Shown here: positions 8,626-16,493 of the stretch, one piece after another | Position numbering within the stretch: position 1 is the first letter of the stretch | How the letters are laid out: each line of letters starts with the position of its first letter | Source of the DNA: JAICKN01 sp036489565 | GTDB taxonomy: Bacteria > Acidobacteriota > Terriglobia > Terriglobales > Acidobacteriaceae | Reading direction: 5' to 3' | Length of the DNA: 64,000 nt | NCBI GenBank assembly: GCA_036489565.1 | Contig: DASXFN010000079.1 | Span: 7,864-71,863, forward strand | Made by a program: the position numbers and the translations under genes | Notes under the pieces: model-generated | The model's database searches: none | What the model was told of the DNA's origin: nothing | The model's input: only the letters and a program-made list of their open reading frames with translations

Positions 8626-8894
8626 GCGTTCTTCTCATTACACATGCGCTTAATAATCAACAGAAGAACTATGAGCCATTTTTCGACGCGATCAAAACGA
8701 ACTGCGATTTTTGGTGGCACTACTTCGATGCAACATGGATTGTCTCAACTTCCCATAGTGCTAACTCTTTTGCACACCTTCTATATCCGCACATGGAAGC
8801 CAATGACCGCTTAGTGATAGTTAGAATTACTCGAGACTATCAAGGATGGATGCCACAGGACGCTTGGGACTGGTTAAACGACAAACAATATTAG
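8622..8894 (+). CDS. SinR-family / Cas2-like small protein
   Basis: 90 residues from a GTG that overlaps the upstream stop. The layout beta-strand VLLITHAL, helix NYEPFFDAIK, WWHYFDATWIVST, long helix SANSFAHLLYPHM, and strand DRLVIVRITRDYQGW followed by AWDWL matches the small proteins that databases call SinR family, which have a Cas2/VapD-like ferredoxin fold. Their biochemical role is not established to my knowledge; some relatives are nucleases. No cas genes or CRISPR repeats are nearby. The pairing with a two-span membrane protein is a feature to note. Family assignment is from memory of the motif pattern. Confidence 0.6.
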   Translation: MSVLLITHALNNQQKNYEPFFDAIKTNCDFWWHYFDATWIVSTSHSANSFAHLLYPHMEANDRLVIVRITRDYQGWMPQDAWDWLNDKQY

Positions 8895-8904
8895 CCAAGA
8901 GGCC

Positions 8905-8947
8905 GGATGCGCCATGTCTCGCCGTCATTGCGAGACATGGCGCATCC
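8905..8947. repeat. Perfect 17-bp palindrome with 9-base loop
   Basis: GGATGCGCCATGTCTCG (8905-8921) pairs perfectly with CGAGACATGGCGCATCC (8931-8947). It lies between the AT-rich cassette (ending 8894) and the convergent cbiB stop at 8966. Neither side is followed by a good T run, so it is not a classical terminator, although it could slow polymerase from both directions. It may instead be a boundary of the inserted cassette. Confidence 0.7.
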
Positions 8948-8965
8948 CTGTGCCAGGGTTCCGTT

Positions 8966-10000
8966 TTAAATCGCGCCGGGCACGACAATAATTATTCCCA
9001 CCGTTAACACAGCCGCAACCATTCCCGTAATCGCTACCGACGCCAGCGCCCGCACAACGTCCACTTTTTCCGCGGCTGGCGGATCCGCAGGGTCGCCCAG
9101 CCACAACTCTGTGACCAGATTTCCATCGCGCCAGATGGGGCCGATGAGCTTGCGCTGGATTGCGCCAGCAGTTGCGGCCTCGCTCCATCCCGGATTCGGC
9201 CCGGGGAGCAATCCATGCTGCTGCCAGCCAATACGCAGCGCCTTCACTGCGGAACACTTGGGAATGAAGACTGCCACCACTCCGCTAAGCAGCCACGTAA
9301 TGCGCGCGGGCAGCCAATTCATGACGTCGTCGAGCCGTGCCCCGCACCATCCAAACTTTAAATATCGCGGAGTCTTGTAGCCAACCATCGAATCCATAGT
9401 GCTGGCAACCTTGAAGAGCACAATGCCCGGCAAGCCGCCGAGCGCGTACCAGAAGACCGCGCTGATGAAGCCGTCAGTAAGATTTTCGCTGGCGCTTTCA
9501 ATGGCCGCACGGCGACAGGCGGCGATGTCCATACGCTCAGTATCGCGGCCCACGAGTTTGGCAATCGCTTTTCGCGCGCCTTCCAGATCGTTGTGGCTGG
9601 CGGCGGATTCAACCTTCCAGCAATGCTTCAAAAGGTCCCGCAGCGCGAGCATGGAATAGACGATGAAAATCTCTAAGATTAGTGCGGCAAGCTGACTGTG
9701 AGAGCTAATAAATAAAATCGCTGCGGCTAGTGTGCCAACCCAAATTACCGCCAGCAATATAAATAAGAAGATGCCGCCGAAATAACCATCCATGCGGAGA
9801 GCGCGGAGGCCCGCTTCGAGTCTTGCCAGTGTCCATCCCAGGATTCGCACGGGATGCATCGGATAAACCGGATCGCCGATGAGTAAATCGAGCACGACCG
9901 CGATGCCGAGCACCCAAGCATTCGGACGCAGAATCCAGGGATAAAAGGGATAAACAACAGCCAAATGAACTGTTGCGGGGGGCAAAGTTTCTAGCGCCAC
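8966..10000 (-). CDS. cbiB: Adenosylcobinamide-phosphate synthase CbiB/CobD
   Basis: 344 residues, a membrane protein with about five spans. It attaches the aminopropanol arm to adenosylcobyric acid in B12 assembly. Recognised by VLDLLIGDPVYPMHPVRILG (about 37-56), ASENLTDGFISAVFWYALGGLPG, and VASTMDSMVGYKTPRYLKFGWCGARLDDVMNWLPAR. The start used is GTG at 10000, overlapping the upstream cbiZ stop by 10 bases. With CbiZ directly upstream the pair forms a corrinoid salvage route: CbiZ removes the side arm of imported cobinamide and CbiB rebuilds it. Confidence 0.93.
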   Translation of the reverse strand: MALETLPPATVHLAVVYPFYPWILRPNAWVLGIAVVLDLLIGDPVYPMHPVRILGWTLARLEAGLRALRMDGYFGGIFLFILLAVIWVGTLAAAILFISSHSQLAALILEIFIVYSMLALRDLLKHCWKVESAASHNDLEGARKAIAKLVGRDTERMDIAACRRAAIESASENLTDGFISAVFWYALGGLPGIVLFKVASTMDSMVGYKTPRYLKFGWCGARLDDVMNWLPARITWLLSGVVAVFIPKCSAVKALRIGWQQHGLLPGPNPGWSEAATAGAIQRKLIGPIWRDGNLVTELWLGDPADPPAAEKVDVVRALASVAITGMVAAVLTVGIIIVVPGAI

Positions 10001-11136
10001 TTTGCCGACCAGCCCAGAGCGATGGCTTTGAGGATTATCAGCTTGGGATTTTCGATGTTCACTTCTGAGAGATCAGAATAGAACTCAGGCCAGCAGTCGC
10101 GCCGCGCCGCCAGGTTCGCAGCGACAGTTGCCGCTTGCTGACGCAGAGCTTCTTTCGCGGCATCTGAAGGCAGAGTTCCGGCCCGCAGTCGATCAAGCAC
10201 GCTAGCCGCAGCATACGTCGCCGCAGCCATCAATGGCTCGTAAAAAACTGAATTGGAATTTGCCTTCAGCAGTTCGAGATTGCGCGTATCGAGAAATGGC
10301 GCGACATCTTGAAAAAAGCTCTGCTCTTTCAACCCATAGCTTCCCAAAGCATGAAAGATGCTGCGCGTGTAACTAACCTCAAGTCCGTTCTGCCAGCGCA
10401 GTGCTTCAAGTGTGGCATCGCGGACGGCGATCCCGATCAACTCTCCGAGTTGCACGCCCGTGCTGGTGGATTTTAAAGTGAATGATCCGGTTAACGGCGC
10501 GGCAACGCAGTATTGGTCGGTCGTTGTACCAGTTGCAAAATCCGGTGAATGCAAACTGCGAATCGAAAGTTTTTGCAGCGCCGCCGTCTTTGCTTCCGTC
10601 ATGGTGACAACTGCGCTGGCCATCGCGCCTTGCGATAGAGGCTGATTCACCAGCAGCATGGTATTGATCGTCCCCGCATAGGGAAGCGTCTTTATCTTTT
10701 CCCACCCGCTTGCAGTTTCGCGCCAGGTTGTAGGATCTCCCGCGCATGCGGCATTGCCTTGAACGCCAGCGGTGACGATGGCCATCACAGCGGCATCGTC
10801 CGCCGTGCGTTCCGCAATACTCGCGTAATTCATGTTCGCCGCTGTGCCCATCAGCGCGACAGCGGTCGGCTCTAATCCGATCTCCCCGCAAGCCGAATCG
10901 TGATATCGTTCCAGCCCCATCTCCGTGATGACACTCTGCCGTTCCTTGTGATCTTTGCCCTCGCAACTCTGATGATTGACGAGATGGCGAATGCCATCCT
11001 GTTGGCCGCCATTTTTGATGGACGTGCTCAGAACGCGATGCGGAGACAACAATTCTGCGGCCAAAAATCGTCCATAGCGCCGCACCCGGCAATGGCTAGC
11101 CTCGCGCAGCACCTCCCAATGCATCGTAGTGGGCAT
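9991..11136 (-). CDS. cbiZ: Adenosylcobinamide amidohydrolase CbiZ
   Basis: 381 residues from ATG at 11136, four bases past the lemA stop; an in-frame extension to 11199 would overlap lemA and is not preferred. CbiZ hydrolyses adenosylcobinamide to adenosylcobyric acid in precursor salvage. Family motifs include TAGVQGNAACAGDP, TINTMLLVNQPLSQGAMASA with the following MTEAKTAAL, and ATGTTTDQ near residue 200. The C-terminal part (about residues 250-381) extends past the core domain seen in short versions. It lies between lemA and cbiB, so the transcript mixes envelope and B12 genes. Confidence 0.85.
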   Translation of the reverse strand: MPTTMHWEVLREASHCRVRRYGRFLAAELLSPHRVLSTSIKNGGQQDGIRHLVNHQSCEGKDHKERQSVITEMGLERYHDSACGEIGLEPTAVALMGTAANMNYASIAERTADDAAVMAIVTAGVQGNAACAGDPTTWRETASGWEKIKTLPYAGTINTMLLVNQPLSQGAMASAVVTMTEAKTAALQKLSIRSLHSPDFATGTTTDQYCVAAPLTGSFTLKSTSTGVQLGELIGIAVRDATLEALRWQNGLEVSYTRSIFHALGSYGLKEQSFFQDVAPFLDTRNLELLKANSNSVFYEPLMAAATYAAASVLDRLRAGTLPSDAAKEALRQQAATVAANLAARRDCWPEFYSDLSEVNIENPKLIILKAIALGWSAKWR

Positions 11137-11140
11137 GATT

Positions 11141-11761
11141 CTAGTGCGCCGGAGCAGGTTGCGGTGCCGCTTGCGGCGCGGCGTTCTGCGGAGCGCCAAA
11201 ATCTACCTTAGGCACTTCACGCGATCCTTCCGACGCCGCGAAATATGCATCGTTCGGCTTGAACCCAGCCCATCCCGCATAGATGTTGTGCGGGAACTGC
11301 TGGACATAGGTGTTGTAGTCCTGGAGCGTGTCGTTGTAACGCTTGCGCTCGACGGCGATACGATTTTCCGTGCCGGCCAATTCATCCTGCAAGCGCAGAA
11401 AGTTCTCATTCGACTTCAACTGCGGATAGTTTTCGACAATCGCCAGCAACCTGCCCAGCGCCCCATCGAGCTGATTATTGGCGTTGATTTTGCCCTGCGG
11501 ACTGCCCGCTGAAAGCAGCGCCGAACGCGCCTTCGCGATATCTCCGAACACGGTGACTTCCTGCGCGGCATAGCCCTTCACCGTTTGCACCAGGTTGGGG
11601 ATGAGGTCGGCACGCCGCTGCAACACAACATCCACCTGCGACCAAGCCGACTTCACAGCTTCGTTCTTGGTCACTAGCGTATTACGCACGCCAACATACT
11701 GGCCAAAACCAATCAGCGCGATCAACACCAGTACGATAATTACGATCCAACCTTTGCTCAT
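11141..11761 (-). CDS. lemA: LemA family protein
   Basis: 206 residues. One N-terminal membrane span (about 5-24), then a helical LemA domain with YVGVRNTLVTKNEAVKSAWSQVDV, VLQRRADLIPNLVQTVKGYA and a late ENFLRLQDELAGTENRIAVERKRYND. The last 35 residues are Ala/Pro/Gln-rich and probably disordered. LemA proteins are membrane-anchored and often accompany TPM-domain proteins; here the TPM gene is two genes upstream. Function is unknown for most members. The stop lies 4 bases before the cbiZ start. Confidence 0.92.
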   Translation of the reverse strand: MSKGWIVIIVLVLIALIGFGQYVGVRNTLVTKNEAVKSAWSQVDVVLQRRADLIPNLVQTVKGYAAQEVTVFGDIAKARSALLSAGSPQGKINANNQLDGALGRLLAIVENYPQLKSNENFLRLQDELAGTENRIAVERKRYNDTLQDYNTYVQQFPHNIYAGWAGFKPNDAYFAASEGSREVPKVDFGAPQNAAPQAAPQPAPAH

Positions 11762-11829
11762 GGCATTTCTCCTTGAAGCATATCTTCAAAGCAAATTCTC
11801 AAAAAGCCTGCAGAACGATGGAAGGAAGC

Positions 11830-12561
11830 CTACGGTTGTGAATCCATCATTCTATCCACAGCGGCGGTCACTTGCTCAATGGCCGCTAAATATTGGGAGC
11901 AAATCCGTTTTATATCGGAATCGCCAGGGCGCGCTTCTCGTTGACGAAGATCGAACACCTCGATGACGGCGACCGGATCAAACTCCGCCCGCTTTGCCAA
12001 AAGCCTTACTGCGTCCGCCTTGGCGGCAGGCGGAGTCTCTCCCAGTGTTATCAGGGCATGGCGGAACAGGGTAGAGAAAGATGGCGCGGAGCGCAACGTT
12101 ACATCCCACAGTTTTTTCGCGCTCCCACCAGCCAGAAGAAATCCCTGGCGGAGCAAAACCAGCTTCTCTCTCAATTCATATTCCACTTGAAAACGATGCA
12201 AGCGCATGGGGATTTGCAGCTTTGTCAAAACATCGGCGCCATACAGAACGCGATGACTCTCACGCATGTCGAGCCATTCAATCGCGAAGACGTCCGCGGC
12301 TCGCTCCATTTCCGCAAGAGTCATAAGCAGGGGCGCCGGCTGCTTTTGCCCGTCCCACCATTTTGCGGCTGGCTCAAGTGCTTGGAGTGCCATGAACGAG
12401 GCATCGCGCAGAACGCAGAACATATTCAAGTCAGAATGGCCAGGCCGGAAATCGCCGCCGACCGCAGATCCGTACAGAATGATGCTCTCTAAATTCGCGC
12501 CCGCAGCCTCGCGAAAGCGTGTGACCAAGCCATCCAAAAGCTTTTCAGTGTTCATTGCCAT
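11830..12561 (-). CDS. Nucleotidyltransferase-domain protein
   Basis: 243 residues. The N-terminal minimal nucleotidyltransferase signature is ILYGSAVGGDFRPGHSDLNMF (about residues 28-48), where the second acidic residue of the usual DxD pair is Asn; many proteins of this family have SDLN, but catalysis may differ from DxD enzymes. The remainder is helical, with a cluster of Arg/Lys around 100-140. It lies between lemA and the TPM gene on one strand. The substrate is unknown; nucleotidylation of a small molecule or a protein is possible. Confidence 0.7.
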   Translation of the reverse strand: MAMNTEKLLDGLVTRFREAAGANLESIILYGSAVGGDFRPGHSDLNMFCVLRDASFMALQALEPAAKWWDGQKQPAPLLMTLAEMERAADVFAIEWLDMRESHRVLYGADVLTKLQIPMRLHRFQVEYELREKLVLLRQGFLLAGGSAKKLWDVTLRSAPSFSTLFRHALITLGETPPAAKADAVRLLAKRAEFDPVAVIEVFDLRQREARPGDSDIKRICSQYLAAIEQVTAAVDRMMDSQP

Positions 12562-12578
12562 TCACCCTATTCTTGTCC

Positions 12579-12604
12579 TGTCATCCTGAGCGAAGCGAAG
12601 GACT
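12579..12604. repeat. TGTCATCCTGAGCGAAGCGAAGGAC half-repeat
   Basis: A single half-element of the dispersed intergenic family, placed between the nucleotidyltransferase start (12561) and the TPM gene stop (12611). No matching inverted arm was found close by. Confidence 0.6.
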
Positions 12605-12610
12605 TATGCA

Positions 12611-13417
12611 TCACCAACTGCTGCTGGCCCCGCCACCACCCGAACTGCCTCCGCCGAATCCTCCAAAGCCTCCACCACCGCCGAACCCGCCTCCGCCCCA
12701 TCCACCACCGGAATAGCCTCGTCCGCCGCCCAACAAACTGGAGAAGAGAATTGCAAATACAATACCCCGCAATGGCGTCGCCATCACGATCAAGAAAATC
12801 ACGATGAACAAAACAATCGTTCCCAATGACAATCCTGGTTGCGGTTCATTCTCTGGCTGCGTCGGAGCTTGTGCTTGCGGTCCAGTTAGCTGCACGCCAG
12901 CATCCTGCGCAATTACTCCTGCAACTCTCTGCGTCACCAGCAATAGCGCGCCGCTGTAATCACCCGCGCGCATCTGCGGAACGGCTTCACGCTGAAAACT
13001 TCCCACCTTTCCATCCGGCAGGATCGGCTCCAACCCGTACCCCACTTCAATGCGGGCGCGATGGTCCTTTATGGCATACAGAATCAAAACTCCGCGATTG
13101 CTGGCCTTGTCCCCGATCCCCCACTTATGAAACAGATCAACGGAGTAGCTCTCGATGTCGGAGCCATCGAGCGAATTGATGGTGACCAGCGCGATCTGCG
13201 CATGAGCCTTTTGGTCAACTTGCTGGCAAAGATTTTCAATTTGGGAACTTGTGCTCGGATTGAGCACGTGCGCGAAATCATTAACGTAGCCAGTGGGATG
13301 TAACTGAGTCACGGGCTCCGCATGCGAAATTGCCGTAAATGAGAGCGCGAAAATTGCAGCGAGAAAGAAGCGCCGCAAACCGCAGCGCTTTCGGAAGAAT
13401 TGGGACGCATCCCACAT
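12611..13417 (-). CDS. TPM-domain protein (YgcG/Psb32 type) with glycine-rich tail
   Basis: 268 residues. Signal peptide (about 17-34, ending SHAEP), then a TPM domain (about 40-160) with VNDFAHVLNPSTSSQIENLC, AQIALVTINSLDG, GIGDKASNRGVLILYAIKDHRARIEVGYGLE and AVPQMRAGDYSGAL. A membrane span follows at about 195-225. The end is a glycine-rich run (GGGRGYSGGGWGGGGFGGG and on) finishing GGASSSW. TPM proteins commonly pair with LemA, as here. They act at the membrane; the precise role is not settled. Confidence 0.88.
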   Translation of the reverse strand: MWDASQFFRKRCGLRRFFLAAIFALSFTAISHAEPVTQLHPTGYVNDFAHVLNPSTSSQIENLCQQVDQKAHAQIALVTINSLDGSDIESYSVDLFHKWGIGDKASNRGVLILYAIKDHRARIEVGYGLEPILPDGKVGSFQREAVPQMRAGDYSGALLLVTQRVAGVIAQDAGVQLTGPQAQAPTQPENEPQPGLSLGTIVLFIVIFLIVMATPLRGIVFAILFSSLLGGGRGYSGGGWGGGGFGGGGGFGGFGGGSSGGGGASSSW

Positions 13418-13562
13418 TGATTCAGAGTATAGCGATTTTCAGAAAATGCAGTGGGCGGTACGAGTATTACGCCGAAGAAATAGAATAACCAAGTCAGGAA
13501 TGGCACGCTGTCAGGGCGCGCCATTCACGACCAAATAGGAGCCTTTTCAAATCCCAACAGTT

Positions 13563-13772
13563 TTAAGCATTCACTAATACGGAAACTAACTCCGGCGTGC
13601 ACCGCGAATTCTGGATAGATTTGATCGTTTCCTCAGCCGTCAATCTGCCCATGATCAAGGCCATCTTGCGGTTCGGAGTGGTTTGAATAGGAACTCGATT
13701 AATCTGCTGAACGTAGGAAGGGGCGCGATTACCACCGCGATTTACTTTCACAACAAACTTAATGTTCTTCAT
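13563..13772 (-). CDS. Small basic protein of unknown function
   Basis: 69 residues, with an AGGAG ribosome site five bases before the ATG at 13772 (minus strand reads ACAGGAGCCAAATG). It contains an N-terminal strand-like MKNIKFVVKVNRGG and a MALIMGRLTAEETIKSI helix. It stands alone between the TPM gene and the pentonate cluster. No family recognised. The ribosome site and protein-like sequence favour a real gene over a chance frame. Confidence 0.55.
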   Translation of the reverse strand: MKNIKFVVKVNRGGNRAPSYVQQINRVPIQTTPNRKMALIMGRLTAEETIKSIQNSRCTPELVSVLVNA

Positions 13773-13881
13773 TTGGCTCCTGTGTCTATTCTACGCTACC
13801 CCTCCTAATTTCTCCTTGCGCAGTGCCAATATTCGTCCAGTTTATTTTGAGGAGACTGAATATAAGCCTACGCGGGCATTC

Positions 13882-15477
13882 CTACGCTTTTATGCCGTCA
13901 CGCGTAAGCTTGCCATCAACAGTACGCCAAATGCCGCGCGGATTATCATCCTGTAACTCCAGCGGCAGGGTCTCATTGGGAAAGCCCTGGTAGCAGACCG
14001 GGCGCAGGAAGCGAAAAATCGCAGCCGTTCCGACCGAGGTAAATTTTGCGTCCGCCGTCGCGGGATATGGCCCACCATGGTGCATGGCCGCGCTTACTTC
14101 CACGCCTGTGGGATAGCCATTGAAGAGCAGCCTTCCGGCCTTGGTTTCAAGCGCCGAGACCAGTTTGCGATGCACTTTCAGGTCCTCCGGCGTGCCATGG
14201 ATCGTAGCGGTAAGCGTGCCGGAAAGGGCTTGGGCCACCCGCAGCAACTCATCCTCAGACTGACCGTGCACCACGATCGCGCTCGGCCCGAATACTTCCT
14301 CGGCGAGTTCCTCGTTGGCGAGCCATGCGGACGCATTGGTTTCAAAAAGGACTGGTGAGCCCTCTGTCCTTGCTGCGTCAGAAGCTTTCGTAGACCGCTT
14401 TTCCTCAATGCCCTTTACGGTTCGCACTCGCGCCAACGACTGTTCGTATCCCTTCAAAATTCCGGGATGCAGCATAGTCCCTGGAGCAGCCTGCTCGAAT
14501 GCCGCTGCCAGTTTGCCGCGGAATGCTTTGAACGACTCATTCTCCACACCAAAAATCAGCCCAGGACAGGTGCAAAACTGGCCCACGCCAAGGTTCACGG
14601 AGCTGGTGAGGCCTTGTACAATCGCATCGGTCCGCTCCCGCAATGCGCCGGGTAGAACGAATACGGGATTGGTGCTGCCCATCTCTACATACGCGGCAAT
14701 CGGTTCGGGGCGTTGTGATGCGGCGTCAAAAATCGCTCGGCCCGCGCGCTCCGATCCGGTGAACGCTACAGCTTTGGTTGCCGGATGGCGCACCAGCGCG
14801 ATGCTTACCTCAGGAGCAGCGGCGTTGAGCAAAGAAAACGTTCCCGCAGGCAGGCCGGATTTTTTAACGGCGCGGGCAATCGCACCCGCGACTAATTCCG
14901 ATGTTCCCGGATGCGCTGGATGTCCTTTGACAACGACCGGGTTCTTCGCCGCAAGCGCGGAAGCGGTGTCACCGCCCGCTACTGAAAATGCGAGCGGAAA
15001 ATTGCTGGCGCCAAATACAACGACGGGTCCAATAGGAATCAACATGCGGCGAAGGTCCGGACGCGGTAGCGGCTTACGCTCCGGCAACGCGGGATCAATG
15101 CGGGCATCCACAAATGAACCTTCCTTCACGAGGTTGGCAAAGAGCCGTAATTGATTCACCGTCCGCCCGCGTTCGCCAGTAAGCCGGTCGCGGCCAAGCC
15201 CGGATTCGCTCATCGCCTGATCGATTAACGGATCACCAATCGCTTCAATTTCCGCAGCGATATTTTCCAGCAATCCGGCAATCGTTTCGGCGCTGCTTTC
15301 GCGAAGCGCCGGGGCCGCGTCAGCAGCCAGATTCATGGCATCGTCTATTTCTTCCAGCGTAGCTTCGTGAAAAGGCGTAGCCAGAGGTTTCCCGGCGCGC
15401 GGGTCAAAGCCAACAAAGGTTTTTTTCCCGCGAGCCGACAATTCCGCTCCGATAAAATTCTTGCCGTGTAAGGTCAT
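13882..15477 (-). CDS. 2,5-dioxovalerate (alpha-ketoglutarate semialdehyde) dehydrogenase
   Basis: 531 residues, aldehyde dehydrogenase superfamily. It oxidises 2-oxoglutarate semialdehyde to 2-oxoglutarate with NAD(P). Diagnostic segments include FGASNFPLAFSVAGGDTASA for the cofactor site, the catalytic Glu in YVEMGSTNPVFVLPG, and the catalytic Cys in GVGQFCTCPGL, whose CTCPGL sequence is typical of KGSADH enzymes. It is the last step of the Weimberg-type pathway encoded with the FAH-family dehydratase just upstream (stop and start 17 bases apart on the minus strand) and the divergent dehydratase at 16.5 kb. D-glucarate or hydroxyproline degradation are other uses of this enzyme. Confidence 0.9.
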   Translation of the reverse strand: MTLHGKNFIGAELSARGKKTFVGFDPRAGKPLATPFHEATLEEIDDAMNLAADAAPALRESSAETIAGLLENIAAEIEAIGDPLIDQAMSESGLGRDRLTGERGRTVNQLRLFANLVKEGSFVDARIDPALPERKPLPRPDLRRMLIPIGPVVVFGASNFPLAFSVAGGDTASALAAKNPVVVKGHPAHPGTSELVAGAIARAVKKSGLPAGTFSLLNAAAPEVSIALVRHPATKAVAFTGSERAGRAIFDAASQRPEPIAAYVEMGSTNPVFVLPGALRERTDAIVQGLTSSVNLGVGQFCTCPGLIFGVENESFKAFRGKLAAAFEQAAPGTMLHPGILKGYEQSLARVRTVKGIEEKRSTKASDAARTEGSPVLFETNASAWLANEELAEEVFGPSAIVVHGQSEDELLRVAQALSGTLTATIHGTPEDLKVHRKLVSALETKAGRLLFNGYPTGVEVSAAMHHGGPYPATADAKFTSVGTAAIFRFLRPVCYQGFPNETLPLELQDDNPRGIWRTVDGKLTRDGIKA

Positions 15478-15493
15478 AAGGTCTTAGAAGTGT

Positions 15494-16342
15494 TCACCCA
15501 ACAAAATTTACCAGTGTTCCAATCCCATCAATTGAGATGCGAATTTCGTCGCCGGGATTCAGCGTGAACGAATCGGGCGGCACAATGCCGGTCCCGGTCA
15601 GCAGGAAGCAGCCGTTAGGGAAAACATTGTCGCGGTACAGATATTCCACCAGCGACTTGGGGTCACGCTTCAAACTGGCAAGCGTGGTGGAACCGGAAAA
15701 AGCTTCCTTACCGGCGCGCAAAATCGCCAACTGAATTCCTGTGGAAGCAGACAACGGTTCGGACGCAACTAGAATGCCCGGCCCTAGCGCGCAACTGCGG
15801 TTATACACTTTGGCTTGTGGAAGGTAGAGAGGGTTCTCGCCCTCAATATCGCGCGAACTCATATCATTGCCAATCGTGTAGCCGAGAATTTTTCCGCTGG
15901 GGCTCACCAGCAAAGTCAGTTCTGGCTCAGGCACTGACCAGGAAGCGTCTTTGCGGATGGCGACTTTGCCGTTATGGCCCACAACGCGGCTGGCTGTGGC
16001 TTTAAAAAAAAGTTCAGGACGCTCGGCAGCGTACACGCGGTCATAGAAATCGCCACCGCCAGCCGACTTCGATTCTTCCATGCGCGCGGAACGGCTACGA
16101 AAATATGTAACGCCCGCGGCCCAGACTTCCTGGTTACCAATGGGAGCGCGTAGCGTCTGCGAATCTTTCAGCGGATTCGCGGCCACCTTCGGGGTTTTCT
16201 GAATCGCATCTTTTAAGTGCGACTCCAGATCGTCGTGCGTAATCAGTTCGTCCCAGGATTCGGTGTCCCAGAAGTCCGGAAGCGAGTAATAATTGTTCTC
16301 ATGCTCGAGAATGCAGCCGCTGTTAGTGAGGTAGATTTTCAT
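15494..16342 (-). CDS. FAH-family 2-keto-3-deoxypentonate dehydratase
   Basis: 282 residues. The fumarylacetoacetate-hydrolase fold is seen in WAAGVTYFRSRSARMEE, PELFFKATASRVVGH, the metal ligands in SVPEPELTLLVSPSG and GYTIGNDMSSRDIEGENPLYLPQAK, and the end GDEIRISIDGIGTLVNFV. Members of this family dehydrate 2-keto-3-deoxy-arabinonate or -xylonate to 2-oxoglutarate semialdehyde. Position between the semialdehyde dehydrogenase and a pentonate dehydratase gives the function; which pentose is used cannot be read from the sequence. Transcribed divergently from the dehydratase gene. Confidence 0.85.
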   Translation of the reverse strand: MKIYLTNSGCILEHENNYYSLPDFWDTESWDELITHDDLESHLKDAIQKTPKVAANPLKDSQTLRAPIGNQEVWAAGVTYFRSRSARMEESKSAGGGDFYDRVYAAERPELFFKATASRVVGHNGKVAIRKDASWSVPEPELTLLVSPSGKILGYTIGNDMSSRDIEGENPLYLPQAKVYNRSCALGPGILVASEPLSASTGIQLAILRAGKEAFSGSTTLASLKRDPKSLVEYLYRDNVFPNGCFLLTGTGIVPPDSFTLNPGDEIRISIDGIGTLVNFVG

Positions 16343-16493
16343 GTGGTATTCAGTGGGTAATTAAAATGCGTCGCTTAAATTGTAGCGAAAGATCGCTTGG
16401 CGCGTATCGTGCACTCAATAGCATAACGTCAGTAGAATAGTTTATTGCGCTTCGTAAAGGAGAATTCCCACGGGCATCTCACTAGCTTCGGTC

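Noticed and set aside
8622..8894. CRISPR-linked cas2
   Set aside because: No CRISPR repeats, cas1 or other cas genes in the window; the sequence fits the stand-alone SinR-like group.
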